Shown: piece by piece, positions 54,714 through 63,372 of the stretch
How the letters are laid out: every line of letters starts with the position of its first letter
Numbering within the stretch: position 1 is the stretch's first letter
NCBI RefSeq assembly: GCF_015351405.1
Contig: NZ_JADKMY010000001.1
Coordinates: 1-64,000 of the forward strand
From: Corynebacterium suicordis DSM 45110
GTDB taxonomy: Bacteria > Actinomycetota > Actinomycetes > Mycobacteriales > Mycobacteriaceae
DNA: 64,000 nt
Direction: 5' to 3'
The notes under the pieces: generated by a model
What the model saw: only the letters and a program-made list of their open reading frames with translations
What the model was told of the DNA's origin: nothing
The model's database searches: none
Program-made: the position numbers and the translations under genes

Positions 54714-55379
54714 ATGACCTCACCTGATCCAGACTCCTTCTCCGCCGCGCAGCTCAAGCGCGAACTACAGATGACCCCAGCAGAGCTGCAGCAAATCCTC
54801 CAAAAAGAAACCGAGGCCAACCCCCGCGCCCACTTCGAGCGCATGAACGCCGGGCAGCTGTATCACGCTGATGACCCCCTCATCCGCGAGCACCACTGGC
54901 ATGGAAAATCGCTGGCCCAACGGTTCAACCGCCTGGACTTCGCGGACATGGAAGGCAGGCACCAGATCCTCGAAGAGCTCCTGGGCACCTATGACCGCAG
55001 TGTCACCATCGTCCCCGAATTCCTGGTGGATTATGGCCACAACATCCACATTGGTAGCGATGCCTTCGTGAATTTCCAAGGCCTCTTCCTGGACATTTGC
55101 CCCATCGTTATCGGCGAAGGCGCGCTGATCGGCCCGCGCTGTCAGCTCCTCGCGCCGCTGCATCCACTGGAGAATCTGCAGCTGCGCCGAGCTGGATTCG
55201 AGTACGGCGGGCCCATCACCATCGGCGCCAACGCCTGGCTGGCTGGCGGGGTGACGGTCTGCCCGAATGTGACAATCGGGGAGAATTCCGTCATCGGTGC
55301 TGGCAGCGTGGTCACGCGGGACATCCCCGCCGGGGTGGTGGCGGTCGGGTCGCCCGCCCGGGTAGTGCGGGAACTATAG
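54714..55379 (+). CDS. maa: Sugar O-acetyltransferase (Maa/LacA/NodL type)
   Basis: A 221-residue hexapeptide-repeat acetyltransferase. An N-terminal helical segment (residues 10-70) precedes the left-handed beta-helix (about 80-215) with repeated [IV]-G-x-x units such as IHIGSDAFVN, IGANAWLAGGVTVCP and IGENSVIGAGSVVTRDIP. The catalytic His of this family is expected in LLAPLHPL near residue 144. It transfers acetyl from acetyl-CoA to maltose, galactosides or similar sugars. The N-terminus is about 20 residues longer than in E. coli Maa. Confidence 0.9.
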   Translation: MTSPDPDSFSAAQLKRELQMTPAELQQILQKETEANPRAHFERMNAGQLYHADDPLIREHHWHGKSLAQRFNRLDFADMEGRHQILEELLGTYDRSVTIVPEFLVDYGHNIHIGSDAFVNFQGLFLDICPIVIGEGALIGPRCQLLAPLHPLENLQLRRAGFEYGGPITIGANAWLAGGVTVCPNVTIGENSVIGAGSVVTRDIPAGVVAVGSPARVVREL

Positions 55380-55387
55380 TTCCCCCT

Positions 55388-56404
55388 ATGTTGTTGGTCG
55401 CGTGCGGAATCCTCGTTGGTTGTCTTCTCCCTATCCAAACTGCGGCGAACACCCGCTTGAAGATGAGCGTCGGCACGCCAATTTCGGCCACTTTCTACTC
55501 CTTCCTCATCGGCTTCAGCCTGCTGGTGATCACCTCCCTGGTGACAACCGGAGCCATCCTCCCCGGCATCATCGATTTCGGAGCTTCTGCTTCGCCGGAT
55601 TACGCCGGGGCGCCGTGGTGGATCTGGCTGGGCGGCGTAGCTGGCGTGGGCATGCTCCTGGGCAACATCCTCCTGTTCCCCCGCCTCGGCGCACTGCAAA
55701 CGGTAGTGCTGCCGATCGCCGGGCAGATCATATCCGGCCTGCTCATCGACCAATTCGGCCTCTTCCACGCCCCACACACCCCGCTGACCATCCCCCCCGT
55801 GCTGGGCGCATTGTTGGTGATCCTAGGCGTGCTCATCACCGTGGGCGTGGTGCGTCCGCCTCGCAGTGGCAGGTTCTTCTCTTCTCATTCGACGCCACTT
55901 CCCACCGAACCAGTATCCGCCCCCGGCCCACAGATCTGGCTGTGGCGGCTCCTCGGAGTGTTCATCGGCGGGTTTACTGCCGTTCAGGCTTCGATCAATT
56001 CCCAGCTCGGCGTGCTGCTGAGCTCTCCCGTGCGTGCCGCGACGGTCAGCTTCGCAGTGGGCGTGACAGTGCTGGCCTTATTGGTTATCTTCGGCAGGCA
56101 ACCGCTGAAGGTGACCCAACCTAAGCCGGGGTCTGAGTTGGCGTCGAAAGGTAAAAAGAATCCCCCATGGATGTGGATCGGCGGTTTCATCGGTGCTGGA
56201 TTCGTGACTACGCAAGCAATCCTGGTGGGTGAAATCGGCACCGGTATGACAGTCATTTCTGCACTGATGGGCATGATGGTGGGCTCTTTGCTGGTGGACC
56301 GATTCGGACTGATGGGGGCTCCACGCGTGCCGGTGACCAAGGCGAAGCTCGCTGGCCTCCTCGTGATGCTGGTGGGCGTGGCGATGGTCCGACTGGTGGG
56401 CTAA
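55388..56404 (+). CDS. DMT-superfamily (DUF606/YdcZ-like) transporter
   Basis: A 338-residue membrane protein with two internally similar halves of about five helices each (half one opens with LLPIQTAANTRLKMSVGTP, half two with FTAVQASINSQLGVLLSSP). This is the duplicated form of the YdcZ/DUF606 family, a branch of the drug/metabolite transporters; the substrate is unknown. Two copies of the dispersed GTGGCGTCG-type word, in opposite orientations, fall in the loops at residues 165-180 and 245-255. A TATAGT hexamer ends seven bases before the ATG, consistent with a leaderless start. Confidence 0.82.
   Translation: MLLVACGILVGCLLPIQTAANTRLKMSVGTPISATFYSFLIGFSLLVITSLVTTGAILPGIIDFGASASPDYAGAPWWIWLGGVAGVGMLLGNILLFPRLGALQTVVLPIAGQIISGLLIDQFGLFHAPHTPLTIPPVLGALLVILGVLITVGVVRPPRSGRFFSSHSTPLPTEPVSAPGPQIWLWRLLGVFIGGFTAVQASINSQLGVLLSSPVRAATVSFAVGVTVLALLVIFGRQPLKVTQPKPGSELASKGKKNPPWMWIGGFIGAGFVTTQAILVGEIGTGMTVISALMGMMVGSLLVDRFGLMGAPRVPVTKAKLAGLLVMLVGVAMVRLVG
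55878..55898 (-). repeat. Dispersed GTGGCGTCG word
   Basis: Exact core with tail AATGAGAAGAGA, in the DMT transporter gene; a near-copy (TTGGCGTCGAAAGG) lies at 56137 in the opposite orientation. Confidence 0.65.
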
Positions 56405-56439
56405 CTGCTCAGCTGGCTATGCCCTAAGCTGGAGAAACA

Positions 56440-57033
56440 ATGATTGATTTCACTCAGCCCGCAAATATCGTCGCACCACAATTGCTCGGGGCAGTGCTCC
56501 GTCACGGACCAGTGACCGTACAACTCACCGAGGTTGAGGCATACCTCGGGGAGGCAGACCCGGCGTCGCACGCATACAACGGCCCCACCCCACGTTGCGC
56601 CACCATGTTCGGCCCACCGAGCCACCTCTACGTCTATGCCAGCTACGGCATCCACCGCGCCGGCAACCTGGTGTGCAGCCCAGATGGCACCGCAGGCGGA
56701 GTGCTCATGCGCAGCGCGCGGGTGCTCGGCGGGATGGATGTCGTGCGTGAACGGCGCGGAATTAAACCTGTCGATGAAGGACTGGCACGCGGACCCGGAA
56801 ACCTGGGCAGCACGCTGGGATTGGATCTGCACCTCAATGGCCTCAAGCTGGTGCAGGTGGACGAACCATTTGACCTCAACGTGCCCGTTCCGGACGACGC
56901 TCTCTATATCCACGAAGGTGAGAATGTGTCCGAGTTTCGTGTGGGACCGCGCATCGGCATCACCAAGAATGCGGATGCACCGCTGCGCTTTTGGATCCCC
57001 GGGGACAAAACCGTCACGTACCCACGGCGCTAG
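56440..57033 (+). CDS. mpg: 3-methyladenine DNA glycosylase (Mpg/AAG type)
   Basis: A 197-residue alkyl-purine glycosylase of the mammalian AAG fold, unrelated to Tag. The signature EVEAYLGEADPASHAY with the catalytic Glu (near residue 30), MFGPPSHLYVYASYGIH (near 56-72) and RGPGNLGSTLG (near 114-124) are intact. It excises 3-methyladenine, hypoxanthine and ethenoadenine in characterised relatives. GGAG precedes the ATG. Two imperfect direct repeats (CTAGTCCCTTCGCGG / CTAGCCCCTCGCGG) follow the stop. Confidence 0.92.
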   Translation: MIDFTQPANIVAPQLLGAVLRHGPVTVQLTEVEAYLGEADPASHAYNGPTPRCATMFGPPSHLYVYASYGIHRAGNLVCSPDGTAGGVLMRSARVLGGMDVVRERRGIKPVDEGLARGPGNLGSTLGLDLHLNGLKLVQVDEPFDLNVPVPDDALYIHEGENVSEFRVGPRIGITKNADAPLRFWIPGDKTVTYPRR

Positions 57034-57063
57034 TCCCTTCGCGGCACTAGCCCCTCGCGGTGT

Positions 57064-57909
57064 CTAACCTGCGAATTCCCGCGTTGGCATGCCCTTTACC
57101 CCTGGCTCCACATGGAACAACGCCCCAGCGCGAGGCTCCTCGCCTTCGGGCAAGTCCTCGCGTGAAGTGGTGATGTACAGCTCATCCAAATTGGCCCCGC
57201 CGAAAGTGCACGCGGTCACCTTGGTAGCTGGCAGGTTGATGACCTGGTCCAGTTTCCCCTCCGGCGAATAACGATGCATCGCGCCCTGATTAGCAATCGC
57301 GGTCCAAATGCCTCCCTCTGCATCCACCGTGAGGCCATCTGGCCTGCCGGAATCTGCGATGGTGGTCAGGGTGCGCCGGTTATGCAGGCCGTTTTCCAGT
57401 GAGTAATCGAAGACACTGACCGAGAATGTCGCGGTGTCGTTGTAATACGCGAGGGTTCCATCGGGTCCCCATTCCAACCCGTTGGAGACCGTCACGCCCT
57501 CCAACACGATGTCGACCGATCCATCCGGGCTCAATCGAAACACCTTGGCTGCACCCGGGGTTTGGTCATATGCCATGGAACCGCAATAGAACCGGCCATC
57601 GGGATCGCATCCGCCCTCGTTCATGCGGATCTTCTTGCTGGACCAAACCTCCGGCAGCGTGGTGATCTCCCCTGCGGAGTCCATGAGAGCAAAGCCGCGC
57701 TCCACCCCAATCACCGCTCCCCCGTCACGTCGTGGGCGAACTGCCGCAGCAATAGCCCCAACGTGCTTCCGCGTGACGTTTCCGCTGCTCGTTAGCGTTA
57801 ATACATCCCCCGCAAGCATGTCCACCCAGTGGAGAACCCCTTCTCGAGGAAACCACACCGGTCCTTCCCCGTGATAGGTGATGGAATCTGTAATTTGCTC
57901 AACCTGCAT
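57064..57909 (-). CDS. SMP-30/gluconolactonase-family lactonase
   Basis: A 281-residue six-bladed beta-propeller. The metal-ligand segments are in place: GEGPVWFP (Glu near 15), MNEGGCDPDG (near 95), SNGLEW (Asn near 142) and DGLTVDAEGGIW (Asp near 192). Such enzymes hydrolyse sugar lactones. The gene starts two bases after the upstream dehydrogenase gene ends, so the two would act in sequence: sugar to lactone, then lactone to acid. The preferred sugar is unknown. Confidence 0.88.
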   Translation of the reverse strand: MQVEQITDSITYHGEGPVWFPREGVLHWVDMLAGDVLTLTSSGNVTRKHVGAIAAAVRPRRDGGAVIGVERGFALMDSAGEITTLPEVWSSKKIRMNEGGCDPDGRFYCGSMAYDQTPGAAKVFRLSPDGSVDIVLEGVTVSNGLEWGPDGTLAYYNDTATFSVSVFDYSLENGLHNRRTLTTIADSGRPDGLTVDAEGGIWTAIANQGAMHRYSPEGKLDQVINLPATKVTACTFGGANLDELYITTSREDLPEGEEPRAGALFHVEPGVKGMPTREFAG

Positions 57910-57911
57910 GG

Positions 57912-59336
57912 TTATTTTTCCTCCGACGCAATATCAATTCTTGCTGGTCCGTCACTACCGGCTGCGTAATCCTGCATCGGCACTTTGCCCTGCGCCCAAT
58001 CTTCGAGAACCGGAGTGAGCACCCGCCATGCCAGCTCGGATTCCGCCGCACCGGCGGCCAGCTTTTGACCATCGGAGAGGAAATCCGCGAGCACATTCGC
58101 GTACGGGCTAAGGTGCGATTCTGGCTGCTCCCCCGCGAGATCCAATGAGCGGGGACCACCCTTGCTGCCACCGGCATTGAGGCCAGCATCGAGACTAAAG
58201 CTGGCGTCAAATGGCCCATCGATCCCCAGCCACAGTTGGGAGCCTGCATCCGCCCGCCCAGTCTTTCGGAAGGTGACCTCCAGGCCCTTCCTCCGGGCCG
58301 AAAGTGCTTTGCCTGCGCGAAGCCTGAACGTGGTTCCCTTCCAGCGAGGCGAGTCCACCTCCAGCAATACCTCCGCGTAGGTTTCGGTGCCCCGTTCCTC
58401 CGACACCCCATCCTCATCGACAAAATCCGGGACGCTCCGCCCCTGGCCATCTGCATCATCGGTGAGGGTCCCGGCGGTATAGCGGCCGCGATTACTCCGA
58501 TGCGTGGGATCATCCGTGCGGAGAACATGGGCCGATTTGAGCAGGTCAACCTTCAATTGGTGGAGTTCCTTGGTATCGACGCCACCATCGCTAGCAAAGC
58601 TGGGTAGATCAATGATGGACGTGATGAGGACCTGCATCATGTGGTTCTGCATGACGTCCTTGAGCGCGCCAGTGTTGTCATAGAACTCTGCCCGCCCCTC
58701 AAGCGCCATCGTTTCTTCCCACAGAACGGCAATTTCCTCGATGTGTCCCGAACTCCACACCGCCTCTGGGAAGGGATTGTTCGCGCGGAGATCAAACATG
58801 GCTTGCAGTGGCTCCATACCGAGGGCGTGATCCACGTTAAAGACCGTGCGATCTGGATCAGCAAAGAGTTTTTTCAACAGGCCACCCAATTCCTTGGCTC
58901 CATTGAGATCCTCACCGAATGGTTTCTCCATGGCTATTCGGCTCCCTTCTGGGAGGTCTGCAGAGGCCAGAGCCTGAAGTGCCTCCGTCATCACAGAGGG
59001 GGGCAAGGCCAGGTAGCACGCGATGGGTTCATCTGAATTTTCCTGAACCGCGGAGATGACCTCGTTCACGCTGTCGCTTGCAGTGACATCAGCAGGCACG
59101 TAGCTGATCCGCTGCACGAGGCGCTCGCGGGCGTCGGGGGCTAATTCCGAGGCGAACTCTTCAAGCTGCTGGGATGCGTGCTCACGGAACCATTCATCAT
59201 CGCCGTCTTCGACAGAACTGCAAATAATGCGCAATTCATCAAGCGCGCCTTCGTGTTCCAACTCAACAAGCGCGGGGAGAAGTAATCGGCTGGCGAGGTC
59301 TCCCGTTGCACCAAAAAGCACCAATGACGTGAGCAT
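57912..59336 (-). CDS. Glucose-6-phosphate dehydrogenase-family protein, divergent
   Basis: A 474-residue dehydrogenase. The NADP-binding GATGDLASRLLLP (residues 9-21), EKPFGED (near 138-144) and the general-base His in QNHMMQ (near 227) are present. The active-site block normally DHYLGKE reads DHALGMEP (near 167), replacing both the Tyr and the substrate-phosphate-contacting Lys. It is not beside opcA, tal or tkt as the housekeeping zwf is, but is directly coupled to an SMP-30 lactonase. I infer a paralogue acting on a different sugar or sugar phosphate. A ribosome site (AGGA) lies upstream. Confidence 0.8.
   Translation of the reverse strand: MLTSLVLFGATGDLASRLLLPALVELEHEGALDELRIICSSVEDGDDEWFREHASQQLEEFASELAPDARERLVQRISYVPADVTASDSVNEVISAVQENSDEPIACYLALPPSVMTEALQALASADLPEGSRIAMEKPFGEDLNGAKELGGLLKKLFADPDRTVFNVDHALGMEPLQAMFDLRANNPFPEAVWSSGHIEEIAVLWEETMALEGRAEFYDNTGALKDVMQNHMMQVLITSIIDLPSFASDGGVDTKELHQLKVDLLKSAHVLRTDDPTHRSNRGRYTAGTLTDDADGQGRSVPDFVDEDGVSEERGTETYAEVLLEVDSPRWKGTTFRLRAGKALSARRKGLEVTFRKTGRADAGSQLWLGIDGPFDASFSLDAGLNAGGSKGGPRSLDLAGEQPESHLSPYANVLADFLSDGQKLAAGAAESELAWRVLTPVLEDWAQGKVPMQDYAAGSDGPARIDIASEEK
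58565..58585 (-). repeat. Dispersed GTGGCGTCG word, weak tail
   Basis: Exact core, tail ATACCAAGGAAC, inside the G6PDH-like gene. Confidence 0.45.
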
Positions 59337-59477
59337 ATCGGGTTGTCCTAACTTTGCATTCTGTGAATCATCACTTCAACTGCGAAACCGCGTGATCAGC
59401 TCAACATGCGATACAGCTGGAATGCTGCGCGGGATCCAAGATACTCCGTAGTCCTCACCCGCGAGCTTGTCACGGAA

Positions 59478-59483
59478 TACACT
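59478..59483 (+). promoter_or_regulatory. -10 hexamer, leaderless type
   Basis: TACACT ends exactly seven bases before the ATG at 59491, and no ribosome site lies between. Confidence 0.4.
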
Positions 59484-59490
59484 GGCCGTC

Positions 59491-60153
59491 ATGAACATCG
59501 CGGACATTCCGGGCATCGCGGCACCTGCCAAGCGCGCGCTTGCGGACAAGGGTTACTCGACGCTGCAGGATCTCGCGGGTACATCCGCCCAAGAACTTGG
59601 AGAGTTGCACGGGGTGGGACCCCGGGTGTTGGAGCGGCTACAAGCGGCCCTGGAGAAAGAAGACCTTTCGCTTTCCGGCGATGTCCCTGAGCCCACGGAT
59701 CGGACCCCGACTATCACCAAGGGACACACGGGCGTGACGGCATCGGATGTGAAAACTAGGCCCACCGATCGCAGCCCCGAGCAGTTCATCGAGGAGTTGG
59801 AATGGCCCCGGCGCGTTGAGCACGGTCGTGAACTCCTGGCTCTGTTCAACCAGGTCACGGGAGCGGAACCGGTGATGTGGGGGCCAACGATGATCGGCTA
59901 CGGCGAGGTTCATTACGTCTCCCCGGCTGGTCGCGAAGGCGATTGGTTCCAGCTCGGCTTCAGCCCACGCAAGGCATCGCTCTCGCTCTACGGTTTACAG
60001 GGCGCTCCGCGGAGCGAAGAATTGCTGGCCAAGCTGGGTAAGCACAAGCGGGGTGCGGGTTGTGTATACGTGAACAAGCTGGAGGATATTGACATGGATG
60101 TCCTCGCAGAGCTCGTTCAGCACGCGTGGGAATCGGACGCGCAGGACTGCTAA
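59491..60153 (+). CDS. DUF1801 protein with N-terminal helix-hairpin-helix domain
   Basis: A 220-residue protein. Residues 3-58 form a compact helical HhH-type domain (IPGIAAPAKRALADKG and LGELHGVGPRVLERLQAAL), a DNA-binding-like fold. Residues 85-215 match DUF1801 (EWPRRVEHGRELLALF, GPTMIGYGEVHYVSP and LGKHKRGAGCVYVNKLEDID). DUF1801 domains occur alone in most genomes and are structurally YdhG-like with no fixed function. The fusion suggests nucleic-acid contact, but this is inference. A frame starting 24 bases upstream is possible but lacks support. Confidence 0.8.
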   Translation: MNIADIPGIAAPAKRALADKGYSTLQDLAGTSAQELGELHGVGPRVLERLQAALEKEDLSLSGDVPEPTDRTPTITKGHTGVTASDVKTRPTDRSPEQFIEELEWPRRVEHGRELLALFNQVTGAEPVMWGPTMIGYGEVHYVSPAGREGDWFQLGFSPRKASLSLYGLQGAPRSEELLAKLGKHKRGAGCVYVNKLEDIDMDVLAELVQHAWESDAQDC

Positions 60154-60163
60154 TTCAAATCCT

Positions 60164-60943
60164 CTAGCAGCGGTTAAGTTCCCGGTCCATTGCATCGCGC
60201 TCAGCCGGGGTAACCCATAGCTGATATTCGGCCTTCACCTGAATCTGCAGGCTCACGTACTGGCAACGAAATGCCTTGTTGGCGGGAAGCCAGGTGGCGG
60301 CATCGCCAGCACTCTTCTGCTGATTGGCTGGGCCATCCACCGCCAGCAAATTCAAGGGATCGTTGGCGAACTGCTCGCGGCGTTCCGGAGAGAGCTGCTG
60401 CGCTCCCTTTTGCCAGGCGTCGGCCAAGGCCACCACATGATCAATCTGCACCAGCACGGAAGTGTCCTGGCCGCGCACAAAGTTGATGGTGGTGCCGGTG
60501 TACGGGTCATCCAAAACCCCGCTGAGTACCTTGCATCCCTTCGGCGCCTCCGCGTTGTGCAAATCCCGCGCCAGCACATCATTGCGCTGGTCACAACCGT
60601 TTCGGTCGATATCCTTCCAGTTCTCCCCGAACTGCTCCCGCGCATAGCCCGTCTTCGGTGCCCTGCCCTTTACCTCTAATCCGGAAAGAAGCGCGCGCAT
60701 GGCAGCGGCCTGGTTGGATTCCGGGGCATCAGTGGTATCTGGAGCAGGCGCAGGAGCAACGGGTGAATCCGCGGGTGCTGAGGGATCCACCTCAGCGGGA
60801 GCTGGAGGGATCGCCTCTTCCGTCACGGTGGTGGTCGTGGTGCTCGCGGGTACCTGTTGCGCTAGTTCCGAAATACTGGAACAACCCGTGAGCAACAGCG
60901 CGGCCGCGCTCAGCGACGCTGCTGCCTTCACGATCGCGTTCAT
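60164..60943 (-). CDS. Secreted HNH-type (DUF1524) lipoprotein
   Basis: A 259-residue exported lipoprotein. A signal with lipobox LLTGCSS puts the lipidated Cys near residue 20. A Thr/Pro/Ala-rich spacer (30-75) is followed by a DUF1524/HNH-type domain (about 90-255) with NGCDQRND, the catalytic-type VDHVVALADAW (His near residue 164), and NLLAVDGPANQQKS. Such exported nucleases are common in actinobacteria and may scavenge external DNA. The ATG at 60943 is preferred over 60979 because it gives a normal signal peptide. It lies downstream of the GT87 gene on the same strand. Confidence 0.85.
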   Translation of the reverse strand: MNAIVKAAASLSAAALLLTGCSSISELAQQVPASTTTTTVTEEAIPPAPAEVDPSAPADSPVAPAPAPDTTDAPESNQAAAMRALLSGLEVKGRAPKTGYAREQFGENWKDIDRNGCDQRNDVLARDLHNAEAPKGCKVLSGVLDDPYTGTTINFVRGQDTSVLVQIDHVVALADAWQKGAQQLSPERREQFANDPLNLLAVDGPANQQKSAGDAATWLPANKAFRCQYVSLQIQVKAEYQLWVTPAERDAMDRELNRC

Positions 60944-60986
60944 CCTCGGGGAGTCACCACAGAAAAACTTCATGCTCAATGTCTAC

Positions 60987-62426
60987 TCACGGCTGAGACA
61001 GCTTTGCTGCTGGCGTCGAATTAATCGAACGCGCATCCGCATCCTCCACGGAGCCCGCAGCGCCAGAATCAGTCACCTTCGGCGCCCGCAACGCGGTGAC
61101 CAGCAGCACCACCAGCATGAGCACGCCGGTCAGGCCCTGCGCATTGGCTTGGAAGTACTCTGGGAAGACCATTCCATGCAGCTCAGGGTGCAATTCGTAC
61201 TTGTTCCCGTACATCACGTGGAGTCCCTCGTAATGCGCGTAGATGGACAAGGCGGCGGTTCCCAGAATCGCCCAGTTCAGCGGGCGGAAAAGCACCACCA
61301 ACAGCAACACCACACCGGCCCAGTGGTGAGTCACGGCCAAGGGGGAAGCCACCACGATGCCCAGCACCACCAGCAACAGGGAATCCACGGGCCGCCCGGC
61401 GCGCTCCAGCCGCATCGCGCCCCAAATGCACAGCAGGGCGATCACGATGAAGCCCGGTCCCATGATCATCTGGGCTAGTTCCTGGTCCATTCCGGCACGG
61501 GAAAGCAGACCGGTCAGAGCCTGATTTGGCGGGTACAGCGGCGGGCCACCGCGGTCGGATGCGAAGAACTCCGTGGTCCAGAAGTACAACGAATCCGAGG
61601 GTCGCAACACCCAGCCGATCAACGCGGTGAGCACGAAGAACCCAGCGGATCGAGCCAGTGACCACCAATCCTTCCGCGCCAAGAAAATCACCGCGTACGC
61701 AGCCGGGGTGATCTTGATGCCCGCTGCCAGGCCAATTCCCAAGCCGCGTAACTTCCGCGGGGTGAACCCCAGCACATCAGCGGTCACCAGAAGAATCAGG
61801 AAGATGTTGATCTGCCCGTACATCACGTGAGATTCAATGGGTTCCAAGCTGATGGCAAAGCCGGTGAGTGCCAGGGCCCACAGCCACCACGTTCCGTGGG
61901 AGAGCCAGCGCAGCTTCCCACCGAAAGCCTGATTGAGCTTGCTGCCCTCCGGCCCGGCGGCTCGTCCCAACCCGGCGCGATACGCCGCCATGGCGATCAC
62001 TCCGAACACCGCCGCGTAGCTGGCCAGCGTCCACCACACCTCCATGCGGTCTTCCTGCATGAACCCCAGCGGCACGAACAATCCCGCCGCAAACGGTGGA
62101 TAGATGAACCGGAATCCACTACGCGTGGGGAAATCATCGGAGTACAGGGCATTGCCGTCCATCAGCGCCTTGCCCGCATCCTGGAATACGCCCACATCCA
62201 GCAGGAATGCGTTCAGCGCGTGCTCGATTCCCTCATTAGCGTGGTACACCAAGGAGTACAGTCCAGCGATCCAGATCAAAGGTGCGCACAGCTGCACCAA
62301 CCGCGGCAGCTGCGGGAGCATCTGTGGAGTAAGCAGATTGCGCGATTGAGAGGGATTACGCGTGGGGAGAGCCATCTTTCGGCTCAGGGCACTGGCAAAG
62401 TCCGAGCGCTGTGCATTGTCAGCCAT
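60987..62426 (-). CDS. GT87-family polyprenyl-phosphate glycosyltransferase
   Basis: A 479-residue GT-C enzyme with about eleven helices. The acidic segment after the first helix (FLLDVGVFQDAGKAL near residue 80) holds the presumed catalytic Asp pair of GT87, and the YPPFAAGLF and YGQINIFLILL segments are typical. GT87 includes the arabinofuranosyltransferase AftC and mannosyltransferases such as PimE; the sequence alone does not decide between them. It would use a decaprenyl-phosphate sugar outside the membrane to build arabinan or lipoglycan. A TAGAGT hexamer ends eight bases before the ATG. It precedes the HNH lipoprotein gene. Confidence 0.78.
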   Translation of the reverse strand: MADNAQRSDFASALSRKMALPTRNPSQSRNLLTPQMLPQLPRLVQLCAPLIWIAGLYSLVYHANEGIEHALNAFLLDVGVFQDAGKALMDGNALYSDDFPTRSGFRFIYPPFAAGLFVPLGFMQEDRMEVWWTLASYAAVFGVIAMAAYRAGLGRAAGPEGSKLNQAFGGKLRWLSHGTWWLWALALTGFAISLEPIESHVMYGQINIFLILLVTADVLGFTPRKLRGLGIGLAAGIKITPAAYAVIFLARKDWWSLARSAGFFVLTALIGWVLRPSDSLYFWTTEFFASDRGGPPLYPPNQALTGLLSRAGMDQELAQMIMGPGFIVIALLCIWGAMRLERAGRPVDSLLLVVLGIVVASPLAVTHHWAGVVLLLVVLFRPLNWAILGTAALSIYAHYEGLHVMYGNKYELHPELHGMVFPEYFQANAQGLTGVLMLVVLLVTALRAPKVTDSGAAGSVEDADARSINSTPAAKLSQP

Positions 62427-62453
62427 GCGTTCAAACTCTAGTGAGCGCGCATG

Positions 62454-63326
62454 CTACTTATCCAACTGCGCTGCCAACCAATCGGACACAATCGGCCAGA
62501 GCTGCGCGTTCTTCGAACGGTAGAACCCCATGTGACCCACCGGGCCGTTCTCCGTGCCCTTGCCACATTCGATATCCCGCTTTTCCACATCAGCGGACGT
62601 GGCCTGGTCCGTCAGCACGTCCACTGCTTTGCGGTTTGCCCAAAGGTCATCGGTGAAGACCAGCGACAGCAACGGGCCCGTAGCCTGGTTGAATCTTTGC
62701 TTGAGGTCCAGGGTGGCGTCGTCAAAGAAATAGTTGCGCTTGCGCGTCCAACTCCCCCACTGGTTCATCACGCCCACGGGGATGGATTTGCCAATGCCCA
62801 TCTTCTCCACGGGCACATATCCCAGGAATCGGGAGGTCAGCGGGGTTACCACGTTGAAGACAATTCCGATGCGCAAGCGTTCCGGCAGCGTGCTGATCAA
62901 GCGAGTGATTCCCGCGTGCGCGGCCACCATCACCATCGCATGCACCTGCTGCTCGCGCTGGGTAGCGATCATCCCGTGCGCGCCCACTGAGTGCCCCACC
63001 GCGAGGATCTTCCGGTCCGGGTAGCGCTGCTTCATCCATTCGGTGGCGGCGGGGACATCGTTGAGAATCCACTGGGACATCAACATGTCCTTATCTTTGG
63101 CGTCCCCGGGCTGCTCGCTGAGTCCGGAACCGCGCAGGTCATAGATCAGCGTGGGCCAGCCGCGACTGGCAAGGTGCTCCGCGAACTTGGCGTAGAGGTG
63201 CTGATTGACCCCGGTTGCCGGGTGGAGGACTACGGCCGCGCGAGTATCTTCAACCTCAGCTTCAGGGAGAATGAGCTGGCCTGTGAGTTGATGGCCGTCG
63301 TCCGTGGTGATGGTGAGCTTATCCAT
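62454..63326 (-). CDS. Alpha/beta hydrolase
   Basis: A 290-residue serine hydrolase-fold protein. The oxyanion region HPATGVNQHLYAKF (near residue 38), DLRGSGLS (near 70) and the nucleophile elbow GHSVGAHG (Ser near 114) are visible, with a His in GPVGHMGFYR near residue 268. It is similar to a group annotated as serine aminopeptidase S33-like hydrolases. The substrate is unknown. ATG at 63326 is chosen; longer upstream frames enter the intergenic region and the divergent gene. A copy of the dispersed word lies within the gene and another lies in the intergenic region with the divergent DUF4442 gene. Confidence 0.82.
   Translation of the reverse strand: MDKLTITTDDGHQLTGQLILPEAEVEDTRAAVVLHPATGVNQHLYAKFAEHLASRGWPTLIYDLRGSGLSEQPGDAKDKDMLMSQWILNDVPAATEWMKQRYPDRKILAVGHSVGAHGMIATQREQQVHAMVMVAAHAGITRLISTLPERLRIGIVFNVVTPLTSRFLGYVPVEKMGIGKSIPVGVMNQWGSWTRKRNYFFDDATLDLKQRFNQATGPLLSLVFTDDLWANRKAVDVLTDQATSADVEKRDIECGKGTENGPVGHMGFYRSKNAQLWPIVSDWLAAQLDK
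62713..62733 (+). repeat. Dispersed GTGGCGTCG word
   Basis: Exact core with tail TCAAAGAAATAG, inside the alpha/beta hydrolase gene. Confidence 0.6.
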
Positions 63327-63340
63327 AGCGCCCAAGGTTA

Positions 63341-63361
63341 CATTTTTATATCCGACGCCAC
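63341..63361 (-). repeat. Dispersed GTGGCGTCG word, intergenic
   Basis: Exact core with tail GATATAAAAATG, the only exact copy outside a gene, between the divergent hydrolase and DUF4442 genes. Confidence 0.6.
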
Positions 63362-63372
63362 GCTCAAATAGG

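Noticed and set aside
1941-63361. Orientation skew of the dispersed word
   Set aside because: Exact copies are mostly plus on the left and minus on the right, but adding near-copies evens the ratio, so no claim is made.
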